From assembly GCA_963920665.1 (NCBI GenBank), contig OY987264.1, positions 32,654,906 to 32,718,905 of the forward strand: a DNA stretch of 64,000 nt, in the 5' to 3' direction. The notes beneath the pieces were generated by a model. It did not search any database. It had not been told where the DNA came from and was given only the letters and a program-made list of their open reading frames with translations. Position 1 is the stretch's first letter. Each line of letters opens with the position of its first letter. The DNA is from Straminergon stramineum (taxonomy: Eukaryota > Streptophyta > Bryopsida > Hypnales > Calliergonaceae). Below are positions 1-15,408 of this stretch, piece by piece. The position numbers were made by a program, and so were the translations under genes.

Positions 1-1646
<1,646 letters not shown>

Positions 1647-2073
1647 CCTCTCACTCGTCTGTGACTTGCGCTACAAGAGCTGTCGAGGCCTTGTGCGATT
1701 TTTGTTCGCAAACCCTAGACGTGAGTTTGCAAAACTATGTCGACATACAGACATTTAGAGAAGACAACGAGGTAACGACGACGTCTCGGGCAGACGGAGT
1801 TTGATTTTTCCCGACGACTGAAGGCAACTGGCAACGTCAGTTTACCCCCGCCCGTCCTCCGTCTGGCTTGAAAATGGATGATTTATAGTCTTTTCTCATC
1901 CACTAGCGAGGATTTCATTGGTCAAGAGGACAAAGGACGTTTATAGTTTGCCCCGTCCCTCCAGGCCACCCGCATCGGGAAAAAACTACACTAATAATGA
2001 TATTTAGTGTTATGTTACTAATAGTGTTATGTTTACTTTAACCCCACCCACTCAAAATATCAAGTAGTTTGCA

Positions 2074-2300
2074 TTTAGGGTTTAGGGTTCACCCTCCCTT
2101 CTCTATCCTTTCTCTCCACCTCCTTGATCGATGTCTTTTCTCTCCGCCTCCGTGAACTTCCCTTGCCGTCGTTTCTCTTTGCCTCCTTGACCTTGCCAGG
2201 CCGTCCTTTGTGTCTGCCTTGCCACCTTCTCTAAGCCTTCCTTTGAAATTGAAGCTTTTCTTTGCCAGGTAAACTTGACAAACTTGCGAAATTGCCTATC
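2074..2300 (+). promoter_or_regulatory. Tandem telobox followed by pyrimidine-rich leader-like segment
   Basis: Two tandem TTTAGGG units (about 2074-2089) are followed by about 190 bp rich in C and T, ending in a splice-donor-like CCAG|GTAAAC near 2270. Plant housekeeping genes often have this telobox plus CT-rich leader design. A short ATG-led stretch with a donor-like end occurs near 2429-2462, but no protein could be followed from it. It may be an orphan 5' end of a lost gene or chance. Confidence 0.3.
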
Positions 2301-5291
2301 TAACAAGGTTTGGCATGCGATCCATTTTGTTTTGTTAATTTTTTTTTCCCTTTCCTCTTGTTGAGCTTGTAGTCTTGATTTAAATTGTTGGTGCCTTGCA
2401 CACTTGGCTTACTTGTATTACCTCACAAAATGTTCAGTCGTGGTGAATCTGCAGCCCTACAGGTATACACAAGGTAGCCAAGGAGTATAGAGTATTAGCT
2501 TAGATATATTTTCTTTCTTGTGCAATTTTTTTCAAAGTTAGAGTACATTCTCACTTGGCTGTATATATGGAGTAGTGGTTTAAAAAATAAGAATCCTGCA
2601 TTGTTTTCCAGAAAGGCCCATTTACACAGTGAGAGGGTTCATAGCGAGGCACCGCATTGTACCAAGTTATATATTGACGTATAGACCAACAGTAGTACAC
2701 ATTCCTCGACTTTTTCAAATCTACTAGCAAGGCTACTAAGAGTGCTTGAGAAGAGTGTGTAGTCACACTAGTAGATGACTTTTCAAAAACACTGGATTGA
2801 CTATTTTGGCGGAGGTGTCTAATTTTTCTCCATCATCTCTCCCCATATTTTTCTCCTTCAATAACTTTGCTTCTTTGAATTGAGCTGGTCACGGACATCC
2901 ATTTTCTTCTGTCATGAAGGAAGTGCTATGGATTAGGAAACTTGGTCACACTCTAGTTTCTTTAGAATGCTTGCACTTCCACATTTGCTATCATGTTCGT
3001 TCCTGGGTTGGAGATTGGAATTTCTAGTGAAGCTCGTTTAAAATTTTGCTTCCAATAATTGGATGCTTTTCTGCATAGTGGGTTCTGTTTCTGTGTTGGC
3101 GACTCGGAGGGATTCATGTATTATTGGTCATTGTTGTTCTTTGAAGGAATCTGAGGCTCTACAATAAAAAAAAGCAGAGGTTTGAAGTTCCATGGTTGGA
3201 CTCCTAGTGGCAAAAATTGTAATCGCATTCTTTCATAAGGTGCCTCATTGACACCAGCTATGAAACACCGTAGTTACAATTCCCAAATAGGAAGTAATAG
3301 AACAACCTTTCGACTAACACCATGCTTTTGCCTTTGCCACCACATAGGTTTGGGAGTTAATGACTGCCATTGGTGTGAACAACCACTGCTTTGCTACCAC
3401 TTACAAGCACTCCTTTAGATTGTCTAAGGCCAAGTGAGAATGTCCCTTAACTCATTGTTGTCTTTTTGAGTACTGAGATGTTGTGAGGATTAAAAATTTT
3501 CTTGCACATTGCACTCTCGATCTTAAATAAACTATTCAAATTCTAGCCAAATTCTCTAGTGTTTGTAATCTTGTTCAAGTATTGAGACATTCATATTTTA
3601 TTCTAATGGATATTTTATAATTTCCAATCACCTATAATTCAAGAATGTAGCTTATGGTTTGTTGGTGATTTGTAGTTTGATGAGTTGCAAGAAGCTTATT
3701 TGTTGAGAAGACAACAAGTTGGCATTAAGCACCGCTGGAAGGAGTTGCATGAATCGGTTATTGAAAAGGATGCTTCAAGAAGTTCAAATAGTTATTTAGG
3801 TGCTTGAGATTACTTTCATTCCAAACTCACCCTCCACACCTGCTACAAGTATGACATTCCATTTGATAGTCAAATTAGGTGCATTATGAGACTCCGGATT
3901 TTGTTTTGAGGCTTGGTTATGAATGTTATAGAGACTATGACGGTTTCAGTTGTTGTCCAACCTTTTTTACTAAATCCTTGTTCCGTATAATTCAATGCAA
4001 ATAGAGATGGTCGATTTCATATCAATTTGTTTTGATGCAAAAATTAACTAGAGTTCTAAATTGGAGTAATATTGTTGAGGCCAATAAAGAACTTTGAGTA
4101 TCCATCTCTAGTATTCTAGAGTTTGACTTCATTTCACTTTATGGTGAATGTGGGCAGTCAACTTTGTGTAGCAAGATGTCTTCAATTATTTTCCATTTTT
4201 TTCCACAACTCTGTGAATCACACATTGATAGAAGGATTACACCTCAAAATGGTCAAGAGAGCTTAGTAGATTTCTTTTAAGAAGATTGCATTGGCTTAAC
4301 CAACAAAATTGCCCTTGCATAGTACCTAGGGTTTGGTCATGCGAGTCTGCATATTATTTTTTAATTAATATTGATGAACCTTGAGAGATGCCAAAGGGTG
4401 AGAATTCAATGTGATGTCTTTAGTATTTATTAATTACAAGATTGATGATTTTTTTTCTTGTCCCAAGACCTGGATGGTTGTGGATTTGAAAGGTTTTGAA
4501 CCAAAGAAAGGAGAGATTGATGCTGAATATAGCCTTGGTCTAAAGTCATTGTAGATATAAGCTCATGAGCTTTAGATAAGTCTTTGAGAGAATCTAAACC
4601 CATTGTTGTCTTTGTGAATGCATATTCATCAAAATATTCAATGCATCAATGAAGCTTGAATTTAACTAATTCTAGATTGTACTATTAAATCTTGACCATT
4701 GACAAGCCTTTAATCATCATATATAGATTATCTTATTTTATCTTTTCTTGCTGATTAGTGGTCATTTTAACTGCTAATGATTCACAGAGGGTGTTATTTC
4801 AAAATGGGCAAAAATTGCCAATAACTTGAGCAATTTTTTTCTCATTTTTTCTTGAGATTGGATAGAATTTAACCATAGGATCTTGAATTTAACAATGAAA
4901 GTGAGCACCTGAAAAAAATTCAAATTAATTGACTACATAGCTTAGGAGATATTTAATTTTAAAGTTTTTCTGAGGTCAATGGAAATACAAGGCAGCACAC
5001 TTTGAAGGAGCATACCTTTGTGAGAAAATTTCAGTTCATTAGGGGTTAAAAGCCAAATATATTATTTAGAGGGGTTTTGAATGTTTTAGAGATGATTTCA
5101 AATGTTAGAGTTGATTTTCAAGGTGTTTTTTAATGAGTTTTATTTTTCTCTTTCAAGCATTATTCTATCATTAATTATAATTTTGTTTTGCATTTTAGGA
5201 TTTTTCATCTTCAAGCACCATGAATGTTAATGAGCACTACTGATCTCCTTTGCCTCTTCACAACTTGGATCCAAATGTTGGCACTTAACGT
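2301..5291. other. Gene-free AT-rich stretch
   Basis: No open frame of recognisable protein type was found on either strand. One right-hand element end (CATTAGGGG followed by TTAA, at about 5038-5049) matches the TTAA-flanked family described at 59-61 kb, but no left partner was seen. Confidence 0.5.
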
Positions 5292-5789
5292 GCATTGCAA
5301 CAAGTTTCTACTATTGCAACACGCAAAAATGTCATTGCTTGGATGATTGAAGATGAGGCATTGGATGGTCTCACAAGCCTTTGCATATGTACAATTGGAG
5401 CTTTTCCACAACACTTTCAAGGAGAGAAAAGTGCCAACCTAATGAGAGCATTATGATGGTGGAAGCTGTGTGACAAATTTTTCAATGACATGGATGAAGA
5501 TTCCAATTTGGCACTTTCTTGTAGCAGAAGTTGTTTTGGAGTTTGAAAGTGGTTGTATACAAAGGTTGCTTCTGGACGTGGCCACAAACGCTTTGATTGG
5601 ATGCAATGGCTTTATCCTAAACTTCTTTATGCATTTCAACAATTCAAAAAAATTGGAGTCAAGTTTTCTTTAGTTTTGCTAATTGAGCTAGCAATTAGCA
5701 TATTATTGGCTCAAGACTCTATATACATACATCAGTTTGGAGATCTGAAAGATGATATATTACTTATAGAAAAAATATGTAATAGTTAG
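5292..5789 (+). pseudogene. Decayed transposase-like coding fragment
   Basis: A single plus-strand frame runs from 5292 to 5789 with two internal stops (near 5453 and 5549). The text is protein-like throughout: an N-terminal part containing GEKSANLMRA, an acidic NDMDEDSNLA stretch, then a basic VASGRGHKRFDWMQWLYPK segment and a hydrophobic helix. I recall similar ORFs in DNA transposons of plants and other eukaryotes, but I cannot name the superfamily with certainty. No terminal repeats were identified around it. The start is simply where the open frame becomes protein-like. Confidence 0.5.
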
Positions 5790-6050
5790 ATGCAGGGTTG
5801 CTATTTTGTAAGCCTGTGAGCTTGTGAGCCTATGAGCATACAACTTTTTAGAAATTCCATCTAAAATTTTTGGCTAAAATTTCTTATTTTTAATAAATTT
5901 TATTAATACCTATTACCGTGGTCCCTTGAACAACCTTGATGTGCCATTCATTGGACTTCACTAAATTTTAAGAAGAAGAAAATTAATGATTAATTAGGAT
6001 TCTTTTGAAATCAAATATGGTTGTTCCATTGAAAATAAGTTTTTTATGAT

Positions 6051-6206
6051 CACTTCCCTCTTGTTGCTTGGTACCCCTCGGTGTCGAGGGGAGAACCCAT
6101 CATGAAAAGCAAAAAAAAAGGGATTTTTTTTAATTTAAAAAAAAAATTTCCATGTGTGGGTGTCCCCCTTCGGCACTGAGAGGTACTAAGTAGAAAGAAA
6201 GGAGTG
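6051..6206. repeat. Imperfect ~156-bp foldback element
   Basis: The left arm from 6051 (CACTTCCCTCTTGTTGCTTGG, then TACCCCTCGGTGTCGAGG) pairs imperfectly with the right arm ending GGAGTG at 6206. The loop is A/T-homopolymer-rich. It looks like a small MITE; no convincing target-site duplication was seen. Confidence 0.45.
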
Positions 6207-6799
6207 TAAGCCCCTATTTCGTCACTAGGGACTTACTTATCTTTTTTTTAATTTTTTTTGCAAAAATAAGTGTGGAAAATAGTACAAAAAGTCCCCCAAA
6301 GAGTGTAAAATAGGTGTGTTACATGCCAATATAATATTTGGTCATATTTTGAGTATTTTTTACTAATTAGATTCAAATTCCACTTATAAATAGGTTAGAA
6401 CCCAACTAATTGTGGTAATTACAAGTTATAAGCATATTAGGCTCAAAAACCCGTATAGAAAGGACATCTCTAAGCTAATATTGGTCGAAGGAACCCTGGT
6501 CAGGCACTTAGGTTAGTTCTGCAGATAGGTTTCAGTTTCCCCATTTCATCAACGAAATAGCAGAATCTCAATTGTAGGCTTGCAAATGTGAAAAATACCA
6601 AGGTGGGACCATGGAGGAATCTCTAGTCCAAAGAGGGTGATTGAGAGTTAATACCAAACTTGGGAAACAATGGCAAAGTCGGTTTGCTAAGATTTCCTCT
6701 GATGTGAAAGATTCCTTAGCCACCGATAATTAAATGAGGGGGTGGATTTTATTCACCCTAGGTCGATGTATAGAGTAAAAATATGAGCCTATATATGTG

Positions 6800-9430
6800 T
6801 TGTGCAATTCCATAGGAGGTTCCACAAAAAGTTTCAAAATTTTCTGATAGTCAAAAGATGCTTTTCCGGACGGTCAACTATCCAAACCTACAATGGGAAA
6901 TTCCTAGAAATTCCCCAAATGGCGGTAAAATCTCATTAAAAATTAGAATAGCTTCTTTTATGTTAATAAGACGCTCCAACAAATTTCAAGACATTTCAAT
7001 AGTCAGAAGAATCCGAACTTGCAAGATTCTTCAATAATCGACAAAATTTAAAAATTAGGGTGGAGTTGACCAATGGATCGGGAGCATACAAAAGCGGAAT
7101 GAGGTCAAAGCTAGGTCTTTTCTTACTCCCCCACATCCACTTAAAAGCCTAGACTAGTTACTTTTTTCAAAAAAGTCAAACTTCCAAAATTGGATTTTAA
7201 ACCTTTTTTGGTGTTAAGTTGGCATTAGGTTTTGTCGAAATTTTGAAGTTAGAAAAAGGGGTGGGGAATTCTTTCATATTGAAAATGGCCTTTTGAAGCC
7301 AATGGCGTAATCTGTTTGTGATTCAGAATTAATCTCCAAAAGTTAGAAAATAAACCAACATAAAAAGTAAAAATTAGTAAATTAGGATGAAAATTCTAAT
7401 TGATAAGATTACCATGTTGAAATGAGAGGAGGTGGGTGCCCTTGAAAGAGTATATAAGGGCAGTCATTTTTCTCTCAAATCACCCCTTTTGGCCATTATT
7501 TTGGCTATATAAATTTATTGGTTTATTAAACGTGGACTTTGGGCCATTTTTGAGTCAAAGTTGTAAATGTGGTGTTTTGGGAGCATTTCAAGCTGTTTTT
7601 TCTTCTATTTTGTAAGCCTTGAAGGACATTGAGGTCCCTTCAAGTCTTATTTATTGTTTTTGTACTGGTTTTAGAAGTCTTGGTAAAGATTTAGTAGTAT
7701 TTTGGTTGTATTAATTCTTATTATGTTATATTTGTTGTTCTTTCGAGTCCTTATTTAGGACTTAAGTAATATGCATTAATTCTGGAAGATTCTTCCCTTA
7801 TGACTGGCGATGACACTTAGGGAAAACCTTTAGCTTATTATGGTTATGATTTTTTTTGGTACTAACACGTCTTTGGGATAGTTGTTATACTAATACTAAC
7901 GTAGTAGATGGTGTTGTACTAACACTCTTGATTTCAACTTAGTTTCAATTTTCCTTTGTCAAATCTTTGTGTTATTTCCCATGTTTACCATTCCACGATG
8001 AAACTTTGACTTTGATCATTATATGAAAATACATAATTGTTTGTTAAATTGGAGTGTTTTTTTTTAGAGTCTCAAAAAACAAGTGGGGTCATACCCCACT
8101 TGAACTCTTTTTTTTTAACCTCTATTTAACAAACATTTAGTTCTTTAATTTATATACTTGAAGATGTTCTAATATTTTTGTTTGTTTGTTTGTTTGAAGT
8201 TGTAAAAAACAAAAGGTAATACTTGTTTTATCTTTCTTTGTTTTTTTAAATGGATTAATAGTCCATATAGATGATGTGGATAGACTTATCGAGGATCGGA
8301 GATGGCCCATGTGGCATCTTAGTGGTCAAAATCCACTAGCTTAGGTGGATGGCATGGAGGTTGAGGTGCCAGATGAGGTGGAGGGTCATCTTTTTCCTCC
8401 CCCTTGTTTGCTTATGAGACCCATTACTTTGAGAAAAGATTGCACATTTTTCATAAAGATTTTGGTAATGAAATTTTGAGAGCTTTTTGTATCTTGTTTT
8501 TGTGTTTTCAAAAAGCTATCACTCATTAAGTTTGGAATTAGTATGTGTAAGTTATGAATTTGGGAGTGAAGTGTTGTGAAGTTGCCTTAAATTTTCAAGA
8601 GAGTGAGCTTTGGTAGAGTATATAATGTGGAAAGTACTTTAGATTTAAGTGAAACTTGGGGAGGTTGTAGATAATTATGTTAGCTTTTTAAAATGGGTTT
8701 ATTTTCTTGATTTGGAGCTATTATGTGAAAGTTGTGGGCTCAAGAGTGAAAGGGTGAAGAGATACTTTTAGGGTTTCATGAGAGTGAACTTTGGTAGTCT
8801 ATGAAAGGTGGACAATACTTTAGAGTTGAGTGAAACTTAAGGAGTTTGTAGATATTCATGTTAGCTTTTCAAAATGGGTTTATTTTCTTGGTTTGGAGGT
8901 AGTATGTGAAAGTTATGTGCTTGGGAGTGAAGTATAGGTGAGTTGCCTTTGAATTGGGAAGGGTGAACTTTGACCGACCATAAAAGTTTGACAATAGCTT
9001 AGTTTTGAGTGAATTTTTGAGAGGTTGTAGAAATTTTTGTTATCTTTTCAAGGACGTATTACACTTTTAGTTTAGAGTTGTAGAGTGGACGTGACACTCA
9101 TTCTTCTATCAGATATTTCATCAAGGGGAGTTTATGAAGGATATGACTTTTTCTCTACTATTGTTTACCACACATGATGTATATTGAGACTCTATGACAT
9201 CTTTTGAGAGATGTATGGAGATGTGATAATACTTTGGTTCATATGGCATCATCCAGAGGTTTATTATTATGTTTGTGATTTTATATGACCATGGAATCTT
9301 TCATTATTTGGGCCACATCTAGTTGTAGCTAGAAGCCCTACATTTTTCCAAAGCAAGGCCTCTCTGCTCGACAACGGCAAAGCTTTAATCCGTCTTAAGC
9401 CATTTGGCCTTGTTGGTAGAAGTTTAGCCA
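6800..9430 (+). repeat. Long non-coding dispersed repeat, copy A
   Basis: The stretch is colinear with 18340-21230 in the same orientation, with obvious but diverged similarity. Shared landmarks include the AGGTCCCTTCAA-type segment (7640 and 19447), the TGTTTGTTAAATT segment (8038 and 19667), the GGCCCATGTGG segment and the AAAGCAAGGCCTCTCT segment at the 3' end (about 9351 and 21176). No gag-pol protein is readable inside. It could be an LTR of a very large element or a separate insertion of a non-autonomous family. Confidence 0.6.
8480..9060 (+). repeat. ~180-bp tandem units inside repeat copy A
   Basis: Units are recognised by an AGCTTTTCAAAATGGG-type start followed by a GTGAAAGTTATG-type centre and a GTGAACTTTGG-type end. 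Clear starts lie at about 8690 and 8871 (spacing 181), with more diverged first and last units. Copy B carries one more clear unit. Confidence 0.6.
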
Positions 9431-10869
9431 AGTTGACCATTTTTTTGTATTAATGTTTATTTAAAACCGAGGCGAAGAGTAAAGAGAGGAGGTGATAGTA
9501 TAAAATTGAGTTTAGAATCTTAAAGTAGAGGCTGAGAGGTTTCCGAAAACATAAGATAGAAACAAATCCAACATAGAGATCAAAGGATCAATGTACAAAA
9601 TCCATTCATGAGACTAATATCACTTTGGTCCAAATGATCAATTGAGTTGCAATCAAACTCAATAAATTGAGCTTTCTACTTGGAGTAAATTTAGTTTTGA
9701 GGTTGTACCCTTCACTGATTCTAAAATCATTCAAGTGGTAATCGTAGAGTGAGAGTGCATGAAGAACATAATTAATATTGTGTCAACTTCATGTAATCTC
9801 AAATGTCGTACCTCCATGAAATTGCACAATATTTTTTAAATTCATGAACAAGTATTCTTCATCTTCTATGCATCTATAGACAAGTAGACAAGAGAAGTAG
9901 TGATTTGGATTGGAAATAAATGGTTAGTTGAAAATTGTAGCAACTAATTGAGAACTTGATTGACAATTTGTTCAACAATGAACCTTATTTAATTGCAAGG
10001 ATGAAGTATGCTCAAACTTGATCTCATTACATGAAAGAGGAATCCAAGCAATTTCAAATTTATACCACTACTAAAAGTTTCTTTATGTTGATTGTGGTAG
10101 CAACCATGTACAATGATGAAAGTACAACTTTGCAGAAATGATTCGAGCAACCTAGATAAAATACTAGATGAACTACAAGTTGCAAGATGAGGCATACTTC
10201 AATTTATAGCTTAGATTGTATTAGGTATTGGCTAATGGTTCCGCTCTATAAAACTACATATCCATCGTTTTTAGTAATAGATATTTCTAATTTTTGCAAA
10301 CAAATTCGAGACTATAATCAAAGATAGACTCATATCAAAAGCATGATTTTGACATGTCGCTAGCAACGCTAAGCTTCGTAGACCTCTGCATTGTTAATTT
10401 ATCACCCATGTTAGCGCCACAATACCTAAATTGGTAGTAGTACAATAAATTCTAAGAAATCAAAGGTTCTTAAGTTTCATAAAGTTGTTGTTGAACCCAC
10501 CTTTTTTAGAAAATTCGTCACAATTTTTTTCTTATAAGCTGCTCTTATCCCATACTAGTAATACCTTTGTTTGGAAATGACAATTTGTACAAAATCCTCA
10601 TGGTGTGACCAATTGTGAAACAACTTTGTTGCTACCGTTTGAAAGTCCACATACTAAGAAGAAGTATGAGACTACCTTTACATTCATTTGTAAATTCTTC
10701 AAAAGAAATGAGTTACAAGCTTACTATATAATAAAACTTAGGGTTCTTACTTTTATTTGCAATTTTTCTTTTGGGCTAACTAAGTTTATCTTCTTGTGCT
10801 GTCAAATCTTAGGTCTTCATTGTTTTCATACATATGGTGTGTTTCTCGAATTACACATCAGGAAAGTAC

Positions 10870-11270
10870 CCCCCCACTATAGTAGTACTATTGTAGTACT
10901 ACATGAGGAGTTGTATAGGTTAATATCTTTGTAGTACTGCCTTTATACAAATATTATAATTATTTTCTAGAATTGTCCTAATATTGCATGTATATTGTTT
11001 TAATACTACATGCCCAAACTGTATAGTACTATCTGCTTGAATATAGTACAACCCCAACAACAAATGAAAAGTTTTTACACTAGTACTTTAACAATACTAC
11101 AAAAGTAATGTTGGAGTGGCTATACCATACATCACAAAGCTCATATTTTTGCAATACTGCATTTTAATAATATAGTACACCTAATGATGTAGTATTGCAA
11201 AATAGTGCCATGTATTATAGTTCAATAGTACAACATTAATCTTAATACAATACACTATTAACCCCTAAAT
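10870..11270. repeat. GTAGTACTAC-rich repeat, copy 1
   Basis: The stretch is dense in TAGTACTA, GTAGTACTAC and AATACTAC variants. The same vocabulary recurs at 30190-30830, for example GCAATACTACAAAAG-like text in both, and more weakly at 41440-41580. It reads as a diverged dispersed AT-rich repeat rather than a simple microsatellite. Confidence 0.4.
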
Positions 11271-12794
11271 GTTGTGTTGGGTGATTGCAAGAAAGACCAA
11301 TCCTATTTTGTGTCACATTCAAAGTGACAGAGTTGTTTTCCACTAGAACTTTGGGAGGTAGATTCCAATGAGCTTGATATTTTTATTAGAGATGACTAAC
11401 TTGATTATTATGATATCCATTATTTTTTAGAAACTTTTTAAAATCATTTTGTATTTGAAAATTAATTTTGCTAATTTGTCACACTTCGGAGTTTAGGGTT
11501 TTTTAGTATTGGAGAGTATCTAAAATTAATGATCCACAGCTGAAAGTTTTGTGGTCAATTCCCATAGTAGGAGTACATGTGCCCACGAAAGGGAATCTAA
11601 AAACACTTTATTTTATTGCCTTCATATTCATGCAAATAGGGCTCCTTTGCACACATACTTATTAACATTGAAGATGCTTTTGACTTCATCTTTTTGGTGA
11701 AATCCAATCACCATCAAGTCCTTAAAAATTGCTAATTTTTAGATTTTTTTGTTCATGATTTTCTATTTTCTATTAATTCATATCTCATTGTATCTATTTT
11801 CTGTGACAAATTATCTTTTTTTTCAAACAATACTATTTTAATACTTATTTGTAGTCATAGTACTCAAAACGGTAATTTTAGCCATCGATTTTTTAGGTCA
11901 AAGGCTAAGATTTTTCTATTTCCTAGTACTTGTAATAGGAATAGTAGTGAGCGCAGAAATTGTTGTTTTGGCAAAACACTACATAAAACATTTGGTCATT
12001 CTTGCAATTGCCTTGTTTAATTTCCAAAATTGACAATTTTAGAAAAATATTTATTCAATGCTATTTGGAAGGATATTTTGGAATTAATATACAAATTGAT
12101 AAAAGTTGTGGACCCAATCAAGAGTTGTAGATTTCATTCTTACGGTTTGATTCACCACTATAATACTATCACCAATACTTTGTATGAATTTTAAAAAAAT
12201 AATTTCAAAATTACTTCCAAATTTAATATCAAGGTAAAATATTACCTTTTCCAAATTTTGGAGTAGAATTTGTTGGAATGGATTTTGAAGAAGGTTCTTT
12301 TGACATGGTGATTTTTTGAAATTCTTATGTTCTTAAAATCTTTGACTTCATCTTGGCGAATCCACTTTTGAACTAAAGTGAATGCAGTTTTAGCTTGGTC
12401 AAGCACTTGACATACTTGCATAGAGGTAGTTTTTTAATTTTAGAACATTATGTACTCTATTAACACCAAATCCAACCTTAGAAAGAACAACAACTTGATA
12501 GTGTATTGTAGTAACTTCACAAACTAGAAGAACTTCCATCCCAACAATTAGAATGATAAAATTGTAGTTTCAATGAATTTATCTTCTAGAAAATGGACAT
12601 TGGAGTGCTCTATCCAAGGTTAATATGGCTAAACTACATGTCGCGAGACACAAACTCAGAATGCATTGATTTAGTATAAAATAGAACTATTCTAGTGTTG
12701 AATTCTTCATTTTCTTGGTTAGACAAACGGAAGTAGAATCTACTTAGCTTAATTATTGTAGTTACACTAAAGAAACAATCCAAGTAGTTTGTAA

Positions 12795-13040
12795 CCGGAC
12801 CAAGTCGAATCCGGAATTGATTAGGACTCCAGAATGGAATCCGGATTGGATCTAGATTCCGGAATTGACTAAAGTGGAATCTGGAATTGAATCGAGAATG
12901 GATCTGTAATTTGGATTTGACTTAGAATCTGGAATGGAATCCATAAATTGATCCATAATCCGGAATTGACTTAGAATCCAAAATGGAATCCAGAATTGAC
13001 TAAAATAGAATCTGGAAAGGGATCTAGAATTGACCCGGGC
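12795..13040 (+). repeat. Degenerate minisatellite with GAATCCGGAATTGA core
   Basis: About ten imperfect copies of a GAATCYGGAATTGAC/GATC-type core sit in tandem with variable spacing. A short open frame runs from the last units into an acidic tail (SSEDNSGEDDSEG, about 13034-13075) and stops at 13117. Confidence 0.55.
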
Positions 13041-15408
13041 AGCAGTGAGGACAACTCTGGTGAAGATGACTCCGAAGGCATCTATCTGAGCACCATCAAG
13101 TCAAGGCGGAAGTAGTTAGAAGAAGGCACAAAAGGCGAAGTAGTTAGGATTGCAGTTAGTTAGGATTTGAATTTTGAATCTAAACCGGGTTTCTAGGTGT
13201 GGGCTCAGGTTCCAGATTTGTAGGATCTGACTTTTCGGGTTCCTCAAAAGTCTGTGATTGGTCACTTGGATTCCCGGATGGCTTTTGGGCATTGGATTTT
13301 TGAGTTTTTAAGGGAGGGCAAGCTTGTTGTCCTTTCATTCCATCCTAGCGCTTATAGTTGGTATCTTGTCATCCTTTCTTTAATCTGAGCCACCAAGTGG
13401 AGATTCAGGAATTGATCTATCGTATATCTAGCTTTTCTCTATTTGCTTGTGAGAGCGTTGAAGTGTAAGAGAAAGGAGGAGGAAAGGAGGAATTCGGATC
13501 TGAGGTGATTGGATCTGATTTGGGAGGGAACGTTTGTGATGTAGTTTAGGCTTGTGAATACGGTCTTATGCGCGGTGCCTTTAAAACATTGGAATGGAAA
13601 TTCGTCAAGGAGTGGTGTGGATGCAAGTCCGGAATACTAGGGAGGGTTCTGTGCGGAGATAAACAATTGCCAACGAAAAAATCCCCATCCTACTTTCTGG
13701 AAGGTCTACCAAACCCTAAGATTAGTCTAGTCAACAACTAACAATTCTCCATCAATTCCGGTTTCTGTTGATTTGTCGTTGTAGTGGAAAGGACTTGTTA
13801 TGGCTCTGAGTGACCTGCCTTCCGGATTGGCCATCTTGGAAGTTGTGAGAGTGTTTCTTGGTGTGATCTAATACAACATTTGGTCTAAGTGTGTTTTGTG
13901 TAGTTTAGAGAGGGAAGAGAGTGTGAGGAATACAAGTGGTGAGTCCCTACCCTTCTACAAGATCAAAGGCAAACCCTCTAAGGGTAAAATAGAGATATCA
14001 AAAACCTGTGTGTGTGTGTGAGAAGATCCAGATCCAGATTGGATTCTGGAAAGGTAGAGATCTGGAAGAGAGAAAGGAAGTAAACAAAGTACTTAAGTCA
14101 GTAAAACGGATAATCTCCACTTACAGCAACAGTGTAGAATCCCCTAGGAAGATATTTCAAGTCATTTTATGATGTTTTGGTGTTATAATGGTACTTACAC
14201 TCCACTGCGCGTACGACAAGAATTTGGGGCCTCTAATGAATCTAATAAGAATTTAATAAAGTAGAAATACCCATTAGCACACATGTTTCCATTTTTGTAT
14301 CCTATACTCACCTAATTGTGTCCATAGATTTTGCTTAATGTGTCCTCGAAATGCTAAAATCAGATTGGTTGACACATTTGAAGGAGACATACTTAACTTT
14401 GATTCGCTAACTATTGAATTTGTTAGAGTTTAGATGTAGGTCCACCTATGGGACTATTTCAATGCTTAAGGGAGCCTACACTTTAAAAAATAATGGAAAT
14501 TACATACGACATCCAAAAATCTAATTTCTTTTCTCTATTCATGATTTCCACTCGTTAATACTACAAACACACTCTTTCTAGGAAAAGGTGACTCAAACTA
14601 TGCTAAATTCCTTATATTGATGGTTTTAGGTGCTTCCACCTTACTAGCTGTAGTTGCAAATTTACAATTATCATTGATGCATGGAAAGTAATTTATTCTA
14701 TTCTACTCAGTGTTAGTTTCCTCGACGAAGGGGCCAAGCGAGCAATCACTTAGGACATAGGCAATATTCACTAGGCAGGCAAGTTTGATTGTTGACCAAT
14801 AGTCTCTTAAAAAAAAAGCCTCCATCCATCATTCAACTGCTGGGAAGTCCAAAATCTAGAATTCCACGTCGAAAATGTTGTCGGCATATTGACTTTCTTG
14901 ATGTTCTCTTTCCGTGTTGCTGCTTGAAGTGCCTGCTATCGATCGCCAATTTGTAAGACAGTCATAGGCATTTTGTTCTTCAGTGATTACGATTTTCATT
15001 TTGTTGTTGATGATTGTGTTTCTTTGGTTAGTAGGTTCCTAGTAGAAAGAGTGCACTGTTATTTTTGGTTTGAATATGTAGTGTAAAAGTATAGTAAATG
15101 AATTTCCCCTTTTTGTGGCTTTGGTATGGATAGGCTTTTGAGAATAGGTCTTGTGAAAAGTGAGAAAGTATGACAATATTGCAAATTTGAATTTGTTGTT
15201 TTTAATGTTGTATTTGTTGTTCTACTTGGTAGTGCAATTATTATGGCTATGTGTTTATGGCAGATTATGTGAACATTGACTGAGATGCAATTCACATCCA
15301 TATTTCCATAAAGAAGTCATTGTTGCACAATCTTGTCGCCATTCCCACTAGTCTGCAGAAGTTGACTCTGCTACTGTAACGAATATTGTTTCGAAACGCA
15401 CTTCACTT

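Larger units (their letters stand above)
9431..15408. other. Gene-poor interval between repeat copy A and an unrecognised ORF
   Basis: No recognisable gene was seen. It holds a GTAGTAC-rich stretch (10870-11270), one TTAACCCCTAAATG element end at 11258, a degenerate GAATCCGGAATTGA minisatellite (12795-13040) followed by a short acidic open tail ending STIKSRRK near 13117, and a short (TG)n run near 14010. Confidence 0.45.

Noticed and set aside
2074..2089. Interstitial telomere repeat
   Set aside because: Only two TTTAGGG units are present; a promoter telobox is the simpler reading.
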